64,000 nt of DNA from Geodermatophilus ruber (GCF_900114385.1 NZ_FOSW01000001.1:489815-553814), one strand, 5' to 3'; positions 1-8,626 are shown, counted from the stretch's first letter. Numbers and translations are program-made. Notes: a model not told the origin generated them from the sequence alone.

Positions 1-158
1 ACGATCCCGCAGCCGCCGGCGGCCCGGCGGGCGTAATAGGCGACGTGCCGCTCCGACAGCGCCCGCCGCCGGCCGAGGTTGGTCTCGTGCGGGCCGAACA
101 GCACCCGTGAGGGCGCCGTCCGGCCCGCGAGGACCAGCGGGTCGGTGAGGCCCGTCAG
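1..158 (-). CDS. OYE/FadH-family oxidoreductase, mycofactocin-associated (partial)
   Basis: Only the first 52 codons are present; the gene runs off the left edge. The visible N-terminus has the block VLFGPHETNL and then AYYARRAAGG, which resembles Old Yellow Enzyme/FadH flavoproteins in the form that accompanies mycofactocin genes (family knowledge). It follows mftC on the same strand without a gap. No ATG or GTG lies in frame ahead of the conserved block. The best start is a CTG at 158-156 whose last two bases are shared with the mftC stop. An FMN-dependent reductase is expected; its substrate is unknown. A start inside the conserved block (GTG of VLF) is possible but would remove family-typical sequence. 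Confidence 0.7.
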   Translation of the reverse strand, partial: MTGLTDPLVLAGRTAPSRVLFGPHETNLGRRRALSERHVAYYARRAAGGCGI

Positions 159-1399
159 CGCAGGTCGAGCCCGGCCAGCGGCGACTCGTCGCAGATCCGG
201 GCCGGCGCGGCCTTCGGGATGGAGGGCATGCCCAGCAGCGTGGGCTGCCCGCGGACCGGGCCCTTGTGCGAGTGGTCGATGTGGCTCTTCGGCGTGACGG
301 TCGCGGCGTCGCGCGCGGCCAGCGCGGTCTCGCCGTAGCCCTGCACGCACTCGGGGTCGGGGCCGTCGAGGGGCAGGCCGGTGAAGAACTTGGCCGCCAT
401 GCAGCCGCCGCGGCAGGCGTCGAAGTGCGCGCACTTCGTGCAGGCGCCGCCGGTCTGCGGGCTGCGCAGGTCGGCGAACAGCTCCGAGGACTGCCACACC
501 CGCTGGAAGCCGCCCTCGTCGCGGACGTTGCCGGCGAGGAAGTTCTCGTGGATGGCGAACGGGCAGGCGTAGACGTCGCCGACCGGGTCGATCAGGCAGA
601 CCACCCGGCCGGCGCCGCACAGGTTGAGGCCGGGCAGGGCCTCGCCGAAGGCCGACAGGTGGAAGAAGGAGTCACCGGTCAGCACGTTGTCGCCGTTGGC
701 CAGCAGCCACTGGTAGAGCTCGCGCTGCTGGGCCTGGGTGGGGTGCAGCTGGTCCCAGACGTCGGCGCCGCGACCGGAGGGGCGCAGCCGGGTGATCCGC
801 AGCTGGGCGCCGTAGCGGTCGGTGAGCGCCTTGAACTCGTCGAGCTGCCCGGCGTTCTCGCGGGTGACGACGACGGAGACCTTGAAGTCCTTCATCCCGG
901 CCTCGGCCAGGTTCTCCAGCGCGCGGGTCGCGGTGGCGAAGGAGCCGGCGCCGCGGACGGCGTCGTTGACCTCGGCGGTGGCGCCGTCGAGGGAGATCTG
1001 GACGTCGACGTAGTCGGTGCGGGCCAGCTGCTCGGCGCGGGCCCGGTCGAGCTTCACGCCGTTGGTGGAGAACTTGACGCCGACGTCGTGGCCGATGGCG
1101 TAGTCGAGCAGGTGCCAGAAGTCCGGCCGGACGGTGGGCTCGCCGCCGCCGACGTTGACGTAGAAGACCTGCATCCGCTGCAGCTCGTCGATGACCGCCT
1201 CGGCCTCGGCGGTGCTCAGCTCGCGCGGGTCCCGCCGGCCCGAGGAGGACAGGCAGTGCACGCACGCCAGGTTGCAGGCGTAGGTCAGCTCCCAGGTCAG
1301 GCAGATCGGCGCGTCCAGCCCGTATTCGAACTGGTCGATGAGACGCCCGCCGGTGGGGCGCTCGGGTGCGGGCGTGCGGGACGGCAGGACTGCGGTCAT
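155..1399 (-). CDS. mftC: mycofactocin radical SAM maturase MftC
   Basis: Radical SAM/SPASM enzyme of about 414 residues that modifies the C-terminal Val-Tyr of the MftA precursor peptide (known family role). The N-terminal radical SAM cluster is CNLACVHC, the Cx3Cx2C site for the SAM-binding 4Fe-4S cluster. The C-terminal SPASM part has the Cys-rich run CTKCAHFDACRGGC, expected to bind auxiliary clusters. The ATG at 1399-1397 overlaps the mftB stop as ATGA, which fixes the start and suggests translational coupling; a longer upstream extension would read through mftB. It is third in the operon mftA-mftB-mftC and is followed directly by an OYE-type gene. Confidence 0.95.
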   Translation of the reverse strand: MTAVLPSRTPAPERPTGGRLIDQFEYGLDAPICLTWELTYACNLACVHCLSSSGRRDPRELSTAEAEAVIDELQRMQVFYVNVGGGEPTVRPDFWHLLDYAIGHDVGVKFSTNGVKLDRARAEQLARTDYVDVQISLDGATAEVNDAVRGAGSFATATRALENLAEAGMKDFKVSVVVTRENAGQLDEFKALTDRYGAQLRITRLRPSGRGADVWDQLHPTQAQQRELYQWLLANGDNVLTGDSFFHLSAFGEALPGLNLCGAGRVVCLIDPVGDVYACPFAIHENFLAGNVRDEGGFQRVWQSSELFADLRSPQTGGACTKCAHFDACRGGCMAAKFFTGLPLDGPDPECVQGYGETALAARDAATVTPKSHIDHSHKGPVRGQPTLLGMPSIPKAAPARICDESPLAGLDLR

Positions 1400-1746
1400 G
1401 AATCCTCCGGGGCGGCCTCGTCGCAGGGGCCCGCCGCGAGCTCGCGAGCGGTGGGGGGCGACGAGGTCCTTACTTCGATCATCTGCGAACGTGCGAGGTC
1501 GGCCAGCGCGCTGACGTACGCGGGGCGCTGGGCCTCGGGGACTCCGCACGCGACGAGGGTGGCCTCGGCGCTGGGGTGGTCGGCCAGCGTCTCGACGACG
1601 GTGACCAGCGTCTTCGACTTCAGGAAGGAGAGCTTCCGGTTGCCGAAGTGGTAGACCAGCGCACCGAACGGCTCGGGGCGCAGGGCCACCGAGCGGGCCC
1701 GCCGCCAGGGCAGGGCCGGGTCGAAGGCGGCGCCGGCGTCACTCAT
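1396..1746 (-). CDS. mftB: mycofactocin precursor-binding chaperone MftB
   Basis: Small PqqD-like RiPP recognition protein of about 116 residues. It binds the MftA leader and presents it to MftC (family knowledge). The central segment ALVYHFGNRKLSFLKSKTL matches the usual MftB core, which expects a Y/F-H-F-G-x-R pattern. I chose the ATG at 1746-1744 (MSDAG...), 32 bases after mftA ends; a GTG at 1794 would overlap mftA and add an unlikely N-terminus. No strong ribosome binding site precedes the ATG. The stop overlaps the mftC start by 4 bases. Confidence 0.9.
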   Translation of the reverse strand: MSDAGAAFDPALPWRRARSVALRPEPFGALVYHFGNRKLSFLKSKTLVTVVETLADHPSAEATLVACGVPEAQRPAYVSALADLARSQMIEVRTSSPPTARELAAGPCDEAAPEDS

Positions 1747-1778
1747 CGGCTCGGCCGGCGCCGCGACGGGGGCGTCGA

Positions 1779-1895
1779 TCAGTACACCCCGCACATGCCG
1801 TCGATGGAGACCTCCTCGACCAGCGACTCCTCGACGAGCACCTCCTCGACGGCGGTCGTCTCGGCGGCCTGGGTCTCGGTGCTGTTCTCGGGCAC
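1779..1895 (-). CDS. mftA: mycofactocin precursor peptide MftA
   Basis: A 38-residue peptide. It starts with GTG (1895-1893), with GGAGG four bases upstream, and ends in IDGMCGVY followed by TGA. That C-terminus is the diagnostic signature of MftA; its final Val-Tyr pair is what MftC and later enzymes turn into the mycofactocin redox cofactor (family knowledge). The leader is strongly acidic, rich in Glu-Glu-Val repeats, as in other MftA peptides. The gene is short enough to be missed by automated calling. It is the first gene of the minus-strand operon and faces mftR across a 119-base divergent spacer. Confidence 0.95.
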   Translation of the reverse strand: MPENSTETQAAETTAVEEVLVEESLVEEVSIDGMCGVY

Positions 1896-2014
1896 GACGC
1901 CTCCAATGTGAGGGGGATTACTGGTGCGGGGTGGAGGGTAGTGACACCGAGTGCCACGGGCAACACGGGGTCTACGACACGCCGTGGACCCGCCGCACCG
2001 TGGAGTACTCCAAG
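1896..2014. promoter_or_regulatory. divergent mftA/mftR promoter region with candidate operators
   Basis: The spacer between mftA and mftR holds two direct half-sites, GTGACAC (1941-1947) and GTGCCAC (1951-1957), whose starts are 10 bases apart, i.e. one helical turn. A perfect 12-base palindrome, TGGAGTACTCCA (2001-2012), ends two bases before the mftR ATG. TetR proteins commonly bind such sites in divergent spacers, so autoregulation and control of mftA by MftR is a reasonable inference. The GGAG inside the palindrome could also serve as a ribosome binding site, at close spacing. Confidence 0.4.
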
Positions 2015-2617
2015 ATGAGCGGCGTGACGGTGGTGGTGGGCGAGGGACGGGCCGAGACGCGTACCCGCGTCGAGCAGGCCGCCCTGGACCTGTTCGGCCG
2101 GAAGGGGTTCGAGCAGGTCACCACGGACGAGATCGCCGAGGCCGCCGGGATCAGCCGGCGGACCTTCTTCCGCCACTTCGCCACCAAGGCCGACCCGGTG
2201 TGGGGCGACTTCGCCTCGCACGTCGCGCGGCTCGAACGGCTGCTGATGGCCACCCGCTCCGACCAACCGGTGCTCGCCTCCATCTGCGCGGCCTACGTCG
2301 AGGTCAACGACTACGCGGCCGCCGACCTGCCGATGCTGCGCCAGCGGATGCGGATGATCCTGGGCGAGCCGGCGCTGCAGGCGCACTCCCAGGTCCGCTA
2401 CGCCGACGTCGACCGGGTGGTCGCCGAGCACGTGGCCCGGCGCACCGGCCAGCCGCCCGAGGCGCTGCTCCCCAGGCTGGTCGCCACCACCACCCGTGCG
2501 GCAGCGACGACGGCGTTCGAGGTGTGGCTGGCCGACGGCACCACCACCCTGGCCGACGACCTCCGGGCGGCCTTCGACCAGCTGGCCGACGGCTTCCCCA
2601 CCCTGCGCAGGCCCTGA
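2015..2617 (+). CDS. mftR: mycofactocin regulator MftR (TetR family)
   Basis: TetR-type repressor of about 200 residues. The N-terminal helix-turn-helix (about residues 10-55) reads TTDEIAEAAGISRRTFFRHF, a standard TetR recognition helix. The C-terminal ligand/dimer domain matches the mycofactocin-associated subgroup by position and length. The ATG at 2015 was chosen because the DNA-binding domain starts about 10 residues later; upstream in-frame codons belong to the operator region. It is divergent from mftABC and is expected to sense acyl-CoA or a related metabolite (known for some MftR proteins). Confidence 0.85.
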   Translation: MSGVTVVVGEGRAETRTRVEQAALDLFGRKGFEQVTTDEIAEAAGISRRTFFRHFATKADPVWGDFASHVARLERLLMATRSDQPVLASICAAYVEVNDYAAADLPMLRQRMRMILGEPALQAHSQVRYADVDRVVAEHVARRTGQPPEALLPRLVATTTRAAATTAFEVWLADGTTTLADDLRAAFDQLADGFPTLRRP

Positions 2618-2653
2618 CGGCGGGCCCCTGGCGGGATCGGTGACGCCCGTCCG

Positions 2654-4318
2654 TCAGTCGTCCGGCTCGGTGTCCTCGCGCGCGGCCGCCGCCCGGATCG
2701 GGTCCACGTCGTCGGAGTCCTCCCCCACGCAGAACTGGGTCATCATGTCGTGGTCCTCGTGGGTGAGGTTGTGGCAGTGGACCATGTACCGCCCGTGGTC
2801 GGCGGGGTACGTGAGCTCCTCCGGCCGGCTGGCGGGGTCGTGCGAGTTCGGGTCGCCGGCGGGGTGGAACCGCATGAGGACGTCGACCTTCTCGTTCTCC
2901 CCGGTGTAGATGACGTCCTTCGGGCCGCGCTCGTGCGCGGGCGGCGGCGCGCCGTTGCGGGCGACCACCTGGAAGTCCACGAGGTGGATGTGCAGCGGGT
3001 GGAACCAGCCGCCGGACCTGTTCTCGATGGTCCACAGCTCGGTCGACCCGGCCTGCGGGTTGGCGAACTCGAGCGTGAAGCCGGAGTCCTCGATGTCCTT
3101 CCAGGTGACGCCGCTGACCTTCCACTCGCCGTTGTCGCGCTCGAGCCGCATCGTCCGCTTGATCGCACCCTGCGGCGTGAGGCTCATCACGCCGCGGGCC
3201 GCGGTGGGGTCGAGCTCGCTGGGGACGGCGTTGTCCGTCGTCGGCCCGGTGTCGTCCAGCACCTCGAACTGCATGATCTTGTCGGTGTTGTCGTAGTTCG
3301 TGGCGTTGGGCACGCCCAGGTTCTTCAGCTGGATCTTCGCGCCCTTCTGGTACTTCGCGAAGTCGATGACCACCTCGTACCGCTCGGCCATGCCGATCCG
3401 GAAGTTCGGCACCGTCTGCGGCGCCGGCATCAGGCCGCCGTCGGTGCCGATGACGGTCAGCGGCGTCCCGTCGCTCAGCGCGAGCTTGAAGCCGCGGGAG
3501 ACCGAGGCGTTGAGCAGCCGGAACCGGTACTTGCGGCGCTTCACCTGCATGTTCGGCCAGGGGATGCCGTTGACGAGGATGACGTCACCGAACGTGGACG
3601 AGTGGCCGTTGTCGTCGAAGAGCAGCGCGCCGGTGGAGGTGAAGGCCTTGTCGCCGAGGACCAGCGGGACGTCGAACTCGCCCTTGGGCAGCGGGAGCGC
3701 CCGCTCGACCGGGTCGGTGCTGATGTACATGGCGGCCAGGCCCATGTAGGCGTTCTCGGCCGTGTGGTGCACCCCGTGGTCGTGGTACCAGAGCGTGCGC
3801 GCGCTCATCCGGTTCTCGTAGACGTAGTCCTTCCACTGCCCCGGCTGGGTCATGTCGCTCGCGTAGCCGTCGTACTGCGGCCGCGAGGGCGAGCCGTGCA
3901 GGTGGGTGGAGGTCCAGTCCCGGTAGGCGAGCGCCGGGTGGGTCTCCGGCAGCTTGTTCGCCTGCCGGACGACGGCGGTCTGGCCCTGCTGCACGCGGAT
4001 CGTCGGCCCGGGCGTGCCACCGGCGCCGCCGATGGTGTCGAAGTAGCCGAAGATCGGCGTCTTGAAGCCGGGGATGATCTCCGGGGTGAGCAGGCGCTGC
4101 TCCATCCGGTAGAACGCCGCACCCGGGTAGGCGGGGTTCGACCGCGCCTGCGCCACCGGCGGGGTCCGGAACGGCAGGGTGTAGGGCTTGGGCAGCTTGC
4201 TGGCGGCCAGCTGCGACACCGACCTGGCGCTGAGGGTGGGGACGAACGGGAGGGCCAGGGCAGCGGCGCCGAAGGCACCGACCTTGAGCGCGTCGCGACG
4301 GGTGAGGGTGGTGGACAC
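2654..4318 (-). CDS. multicopper oxidase, Tat-exported
   Basis: Multicopper oxidase of 554 residues, within the three-cupredoxin range (CotA/bilirubin oxidase-like). All four copper-binding segments are visible: HLHG (139-142), HDH (179-181), HPLHIH (about 440) and HCHNLTHEDHDMM (514-526), which holds the type 1 Cys515 and a candidate axial Met525. The N-terminus TRRDALKVG followed by a hydrophobic stretch is a twin-arginine signal, so the enzyme should fold with copper in the cytoplasm and act outside. GTG start with GGAAGGAG at good spacing. It converges with mftR, 36 bases apart. Likely roles are oxidation of phenolics, Mn or Cu(I); the substrate cannot be read from sequence. Confidence 0.9.
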   Translation of the reverse strand: MSTTLTRRDALKVGAFGAAALALPFVPTLSARSVSQLAASKLPKPYTLPFRTPPVAQARSNPAYPGAAFYRMEQRLLTPEIIPGFKTPIFGYFDTIGGAGGTPGPTIRVQQGQTAVVRQANKLPETHPALAYRDWTSTHLHGSPSRPQYDGYASDMTQPGQWKDYVYENRMSARTLWYHDHGVHHTAENAYMGLAAMYISTDPVERALPLPKGEFDVPLVLGDKAFTSTGALLFDDNGHSSTFGDVILVNGIPWPNMQVKRRKYRFRLLNASVSRGFKLALSDGTPLTVIGTDGGLMPAPQTVPNFRIGMAERYEVVIDFAKYQKGAKIQLKNLGVPNATNYDNTDKIMQFEVLDDTGPTTDNAVPSELDPTAARGVMSLTPQGAIKRTMRLERDNGEWKVSGVTWKDIEDSGFTLEFANPQAGSTELWTIENRSGGWFHPLHIHLVDFQVVARNGAPPPAHERGPKDVIYTGENEKVDVLMRFHPAGDPNSHDPASRPEELTYPADHGRYMVHCHNLTHEDHDMMTQFCVGEDSDDVDPIRAAAAREDTEPDD

Positions 4319-4512
4319 GGTGTCTCCTTCCGGGTCCCCCGCGGAATGTGGTGGAAGGAGGGTCCGCTCGTTGCTCCGCGCAACGTCACCCGCGCGAGGG
4401 GGCTGGCCCGATCCCCGGACCTGGGGGCTTGCGCGCGGCTTCCCGTCGTGTCCTCACCGGGCGTGCCAGACCGCTGCCGCGGTGATCATCACAGCGGATT
4501 CCCAGGCTCCTC

Positions 4513-5715
4513 TCAGGTCGCCAGCCACGCCTCCAGCCCGGCCAGCAGCCGGTCGACGTCGGTGTCGTCGTTGTACGGCGCCAGGCCGATGCGCAGCCCG
4601 CCGGTGTCGCCCAGCCCCAACCACCGCGACGCCTCGAGCGCGTAGAAGGAGCCGGCCGGCGCGTTGACCCCGCGCCCGGCGAGGAAGCGGTAGGCGTCGG
4701 CGGCGTCCCGGCCCGCGAAGGTCAGCAGCAGCGTCGGCGTCCGCCGCCGCGCCCGGGAGCGCACCGTGACGCCGGGCAGCGCCCGGACGTGGTTCTCGAT
4801 GCGCTCCCGCAGCCGGTCCTCGTGCGCCTCCAACGCCGCCATCCCGGCCTCCAGCCGCGCCCGGCGGTTCCCCTCCGCGCCGCCGAGGCCGGCGAGGAAG
4901 TCGACCGCGGCGGTCGTGCCGGCCAGCAGCTCGTAGGGCAGGGTGCCCAGCTCGAACCGCTCGGGGACGGTGTCCGTGGAGGGCAGCAGCTTGTCGGGGC
5001 GGAGGGTCTCCAGCAGGCCGGGGGCGGCCACCACGCAGCCGCAGTGCGGACCGAGGAACTTGTACGGGGAGCAGGTGTAGAAGTCGGCACCGAGCGCGGC
5101 GACGTCGACGGCCGCGTGCGCGGTCAGGTGCACCCCGTCGACGTAGGTGAGGGCCCCGGCGTCGTGGGCCAGGGCGGTGATCGCGGCGACGTCCGGCCGG
5201 GTGCCGATGAGGTTGGACGCCCCGGTGACCGCGACCAGCCGCGTCCGGTCCGACAGCACCGCGCCCACCGCCTCCGGGGCCAGCTCGCCGGTGGCCGGGT
5301 CGAACCCGGCCCACCGCACCGTCGCCCCGCGTGCCCCAGCCGCCTGCACCCACGGCCGGACGTTGGCGTCGTGGTCCAGCCGGGTCACCACCACCTCGTC
5401 GCCGGGACCCCAGCCGGCCGACAGAACGCGGGAGAAGTCGTAGGTCAACTGGGTTGCGCTGCGGCCGAAGACGACCCCGCCGGGATCCCCGGCGACCACG
5501 TCGGCGACCGCCCGGCGCGCGCCCAGGACGACGTCGTCGGCGTTCCGCTCGGCCTGCGTGACGCGGCCGCGGTTGGCGATCGGGGCGGTGAGGGTCGCCG
5601 CGACTGCCGCGGCCACCGACTCGGGGACCTGCGAGCCGCCGGGGCCGTCGAAGTGCGCGGCACCGGCACGCAGGGCGGGGAAGCGGGACCGGACGGCATC
5701 GACGTCGTAGCGCAC
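4513..5715 (-). CDS. cysteine desulfurase-like PLP enzyme (class V aminotransferase fold)
   Basis: PLP-dependent protein of about 400 residues in the NifS/CsdA-like group whose N-terminus reads HFDGPGGSQVP. The cofactor lysine lies in CSPYKFLGPHCG, preceded by the PLP-ring Asp/His motif YVDGVHLTAH. The family includes proteins annotated as cysteine desulfurase-like (VC1184 type), and not all are proven desulfurases, so sulfur transfer is an inference. It starts at a GTG at 5715; there is no clear in-frame alternative near it. It lies 49 bases downstream of the FAD monooxygenase gene on the same strand and may be co-transcribed with it. Confidence 0.85.
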   Translation of the reverse strand: MRYDVDAVRSRFPALRAGAAHFDGPGGSQVPESVAAAVAATLTAPIANRGRVTQAERNADDVVLGARRAVADVVAGDPGGVVFGRSATQLTYDFSRVLSAGWGPGDEVVVTRLDHDANVRPWVQAAGARGATVRWAGFDPATGELAPEAVGAVLSDRTRLVAVTGASNLIGTRPDVAAITALAHDAGALTYVDGVHLTAHAAVDVAALGADFYTCSPYKFLGPHCGCVVAAPGLLETLRPDKLLPSTDTVPERFELGTLPYELLAGTTAAVDFLAGLGGAEGNRRARLEAGMAALEAHEDRLRERIENHVRALPGVTVRSRARRRTPTLLLTFAGRDAADAYRFLAGRGVNAPAGSFYALEASRWLGLGDTGGLRIGLAPYNDDTDVDRLLAGLEAWLAT

Positions 5716-5764
5716 CCGGCCAGCATGCCGACTCCCCCGCCCCGTCGCTCCCGGGGTGTGCACG

Positions 5765-7219
5765 TCAGCGGGCCGCGCGCACGATCCGGTCGGGGCGGAC
5801 GACGACGCCGGTCGCCCGGCCGCGCCGCAGCCACCCGGCGAGCGTGCCGTCGACGTCGGCCACCTCCACCTCGGGCGCCCCCTGCGGGCGCACCAGCAGG
5901 CGCCCCGGCGGGCCGAGGCGCAGTACCGCAGTCCCGGGGCCGAGGACGTCGTCGACCCGGCAGCGCCGGCCGGCCACCCGCACCTCGGCCCGCGGCAGCA
6001 GGGTGCCGGCCAGCCGCCGCCCGGCGCGGCCCCGCCGGTCCACCAGCGGGCCGCGGCGCAGCGGCGGCGTCCGGCTGTCGGTGGCGAACGCCGCCACGGC
6101 CGGGACGCGCCCGGCCACGGCGAGCACCCCGCGGCGGGCCACCGCCGCCCCCTGCCCGCCACCGGTCATCAGCCGGCCGACCAGCACTGCCAGCCCCACC
6201 ATGGCCCGCGCGTGCGGCTCCCGCTCCGCCTGGTGCGTGGCCAGCAGCTCCTCCGGGCCCTCCCCGGTGAGGACGGCGGCCAGCTTCCAGGCCAGCTGGT
6301 GCACGTCGCGCAGGCCCAGGCCCAACCCCTGGCCGATGAACGGGGGCGTGAGGTGGGCGGCGTCCCCCGCCAGCAGCACCCGCCCGGCACGCCACCGGTC
6401 GGCCACCTGCGCCCGGTAGACGTACTCGGCCACCCGGACCACCTCGGCGTCGGCCGCGCCGTGGGGCGCCAGCAGGTCGGGCAGGCACCCGGCGAGCTCC
6501 GGCAGTGACTCCCCGGGCCGCATCCGGAACTCCCACCGGTAGCGGTCGCCGGCGACCGGCAGGAAGGTGGCGGGTCGGTGCGGGTCGCAGACCTGATGCG
6601 CGCCTGGCCACATCGGCAGGGGTCGCGAGGAGCGCAGGTCGGCCACCAGCCACCGGTCGGGGGAGCCGAGATCGCGCATCCGCGCCCCGATCAGCCGGCG
6701 CACCGTGCTGCCGGCCCCGTCGCAGCCGAGCACGGCGGCCGCGGCCAGCTGCGCGTAGCTGCCGTCGGCCCGGGCCAGCACGGTGACGGTGACCGTGCCC
6801 GCGCCGTCCTGGGCCAGCCCGACCACCTGGGCGCCGGCGCGCACGGTGATCCCCGGCGTCCGGTGGACGGCGGCGCGCAGCAGCTCCTCCAGGTCCGGCT
6901 GGTGGAACAGCGAGCCCTGCGGCCAGCCGTGCACCCCCGCGTCCGCGGAGCGGCCGAACTCGGCGAGCGTGCGCCGGTCGCCGTCCAGCAGGCGCAGCCC
7001 GCGCATCGGGCGGCTCCGTCGCAGGAACTCCTCGGCGAGCCCGGCGTCGGCCAGCGCCCGCAGCGCCTCGTCGTCCAGGTGCACCGCGCGGGGCAGGCCG
7101 TAGGGCGCCGGCTGCCGCTCGAGGACGACCACCTCGACCCCGCGACCGGCCAGCAGCAACGCCGCGGTCAGCCCGACGGGACCGGCGCCGACGACGACCA
7201 CCAGCGGGGCGCCCGCCAC
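5765..7219 (-). CDS. FAD-dependent aromatic-type monooxygenase
   Basis: Flavoprotein monooxygenase of 484 residues in the PheA/TfdB/MhpA group. The N-terminal dinucleotide site is VVVVGAGPVGLTAALLLAGRG. The second FAD motif LLAGDAAHLTPPFIGQGLGLG (about residues 275-295) and the DG motif LGCDGAGSTVRRLIG (about 150) are clear. The C-terminal domain is the thioredoxin-like tail common in this group. GTG start at 7219, preceded by GGGAGG nine bases upstream. The substrate is probably an aromatic or polyketide-like compound; nothing nearby fixes it. It diverges from the alcohol dehydrogenase gene across 150 bases. Confidence 0.85.
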   Translation of the reverse strand: MAGAPLVVVVGAGPVGLTAALLLAGRGVEVVVLERQPAPYGLPRAVHLDDEALRALADAGLAEEFLRRSRPMRGLRLLDGDRRTLAEFGRSADAGVHGWPQGSLFHQPDLEELLRAAVHRTPGITVRAGAQVVGLAQDGAGTVTVTVLARADGSYAQLAAAAVLGCDGAGSTVRRLIGARMRDLGSPDRWLVADLRSSRPLPMWPGAHQVCDPHRPATFLPVAGDRYRWEFRMRPGESLPELAGCLPDLLAPHGAADAEVVRVAEYVYRAQVADRWRAGRVLLAGDAAHLTPPFIGQGLGLGLRDVHQLAWKLAAVLTGEGPEELLATHQAEREPHARAMVGLAVLVGRLMTGGGQGAAVARRGVLAVAGRVPAVAAFATDSRTPPLRRGPLVDRRGRAGRRLAGTLLPRAEVRVAGRRCRVDDVLGPGTAVLRLGPPGRLLVRPQGAPEVEVADVDGTLAGWLRRGRATGVVVRPDRIVRAAR

Positions 7220-7314
7220 GGCCGCGCCCTCCCGGCCAGCGGAAACGGGGGTAGCGGGAACCTTGCACCACCCTTCCCATGGTGTGAGCCACGCCATAGC
7301 GTGCCCGGCACAGT

Positions 7315-7329
7315 CATGCAGTGTGCATG
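7315..7329. promoter_or_regulatory. perfect inverted repeat in the divergent spacer before the alcohol dehydrogenase
   Basis: CATGCA-GTG-TGCATG is a perfect 6-base inverted repeat with a 3-base centre. It sits 41 bases before the GTG of the alcohol dehydrogenase gene, in the spacer shared with the monooxygenase gene. Its position and symmetry suit a repressor or activator site. No regulator gene adjoins it, so the binding protein is unknown. Confidence 0.4.
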
Positions 7330-7369
7330 CGCGAGCGCCCTCGGTGTCGAGGGCGACGAGGAGGTCTCT

Positions 7370-8497
7370 GTGCCCACCAACACCCGCGGCGCCATCATCC
7401 GGTCCAGCCCCGGTCACTACGAGGTCGCCGATCTCATCGTGGACGACCCGCGCGCCGGCGAGTTGCAGGTCAAGATGGCTGCCTCAGGGCTCTGCCACTC
7501 CGACGACCACGTCGCCACCGGCGACATGCCCTTCGGCGTCTACCCGGTGTGCGGTGGCCACGAGGGTGCCGGCGTGGTCACCGCTGTCGGCCCGGGCACG
7601 CGAGGCTTCGCGGAGGGCGACCGCGTCGTCTTCTCGTTCCTCCCCGGCTGCGGTCGCTGCGCCTATTGCGCCCGCGGCCACCAGAACCTCTGCGACCTCG
7701 GCGCGAACCTGCTCTCCGGGGCCCGCTTCGACGACCCCACCAGCTTCCGCATGTCCCTGCCGGACGGCACCCCCGTGGGGCAGATGCTGGGCCTGTCGAC
7801 GTTCGCCGAGGTGACCACGGTCGACGTCGCCAACGCGGTCAAGGTCCCCGCTGACATCCCGCTCGACGTCGCCTGCCTGACCGGTTGTGGCGTCGGCACC
7901 GGCTGGGGCACCGCGGTCGACGCCGGCCACGTCCAGCCCGGCCAGACCGTCATCGTCATGGGCATCGGCGGCATCGGGATCAACGCCGTCCAGGGCGCGG
8001 CCTTCGCCGGCGCCAGCCACGTGATCGCGGTGGACCCGGTCGCCTTCAAGCGGGAGAAGGCCCAGGAGATGGGGGCCACGCACTCCTTCGAGTCCATCGA
8101 GGAGGCCGCCGACTTCGCCCGCAGCGTCACCAACGGCCAGGGCGCGGACAAGGTCCTGATCACCGTCGGGGTCACCCGCAGCGAGCACATCGGCCAGGGC
8201 TTCGCGGCGGTCGGCAAGCGCGGCACCGTCGTCGTCACCGGGCTGGGCCCGGCAACGGATGTCACCATCCCCATCTCGCCGATGGAGCTGACCCTCTTCG
8301 AGAAGCGGCTGAAGGGCGCGCTGTTCGGGTCGCAGAACCCCAGCGCCGACATCCTGAAGATGCTGCGGCTCTACCAGGAGGGCAGGCTCAAGCTCGACGA
8401 GCTCATCACGACCCGCTACAAGCTGGACGAGATCGGCCAGGGCTACGAGGACATGAAGAGCGGGAAGAACATCCGCGGCGTCATCATCTACGACTGA
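7370..8497 (+). CDS. NDMA-dependent (nicotinoprotein) zinc alcohol dehydrogenase
   Basis: Medium-chain zinc alcohol dehydrogenase of 375 residues. Catalytic zinc ligands lie in GLCHSDDH and GGHEGAGVV; the structural zinc site is GCGRCAYCARGHQNLC. The Rossmann glycine motif is GIGGIG. The sequence resembles the Rxyl_3153-type NDMA-dependent dehydrogenases, which hold NAD(H) tightly and need an external acceptor; these co-occur with mycofactocin (family knowledge). The start is GTG at 7370 with AGGAGG six bases upstream. The mycofactocin genes 5.5 kb away support this reading. Likely substrate: a primary alcohol. A strong hairpin follows the gene. Confidence 0.85.
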   Translation: MPTNTRGAIIRSSPGHYEVADLIVDDPRAGELQVKMAASGLCHSDDHVATGDMPFGVYPVCGGHEGAGVVTAVGPGTRGFAEGDRVVFSFLPGCGRCAYCARGHQNLCDLGANLLSGARFDDPTSFRMSLPDGTPVGQMLGLSTFAEVTTVDVANAVKVPADIPLDVACLTGCGVGTGWGTAVDAGHVQPGQTVIVMGIGGIGINAVQGAAFAGASHVIAVDPVAFKREKAQEMGATHSFESIEEAADFARSVTNGQGADKVLITVGVTRSEHIGQGFAAVGKRGTVVVTGLGPATDVTIPISPMELTLFEKRLKGALFGSQNPSADILKMLRLYQEGRLKLDELITTRYKLDEIGQGYEDMKSGKNIRGVIIYD

Positions 8498-8559
8498 AAA
8501 ACACCCCCTGCCCCCCACCACTCGCGAGCTCGCGGCGGGGCCCTGCAGGGGGCCGGCCC

Positions 8560-8593
8560 GACCGGGGCGTTCCCTGCGGGGAGCGCCCCGGTC
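8560..8593 (+). terminator. hairpin after the alcohol dehydrogenase gene
   Basis: Arms GACCGGGGCG (8560-8569) and CGCCCCGGTC (8584-8593) pair perfectly, and the stem continues inward by about five pairs with one wobble, leaving a tiny loop. No U-tract follows, as is usual in high-GC actinobacteria. It lies 63 bases after the dehydrogenase stop and 33 bases before the MoxR start, so the MoxR/VWA pair is either separately transcribed or reached by read-through. Confidence 0.6.
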
Positions 8594-8626
8594 GCACGTT
8601 CCACCGACCCGAGGAGCACCAGACCA

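Noticed and set aside
4466..4496. CCGCTG/CAGCGG inverted repeat after the cysteine desulfurase-like gene as terminator
   Set aside because: Only six-base arms with a long loop; too weak to list as a feature.
2750..4645. Long open frame on the plus strand opposite the multicopper oxidase
   Set aside because: Composition is Val/Arg/Gly/Asp-rich with no motif; it mirrors the GC-skewed third codon positions of the real gene on the minus strand.
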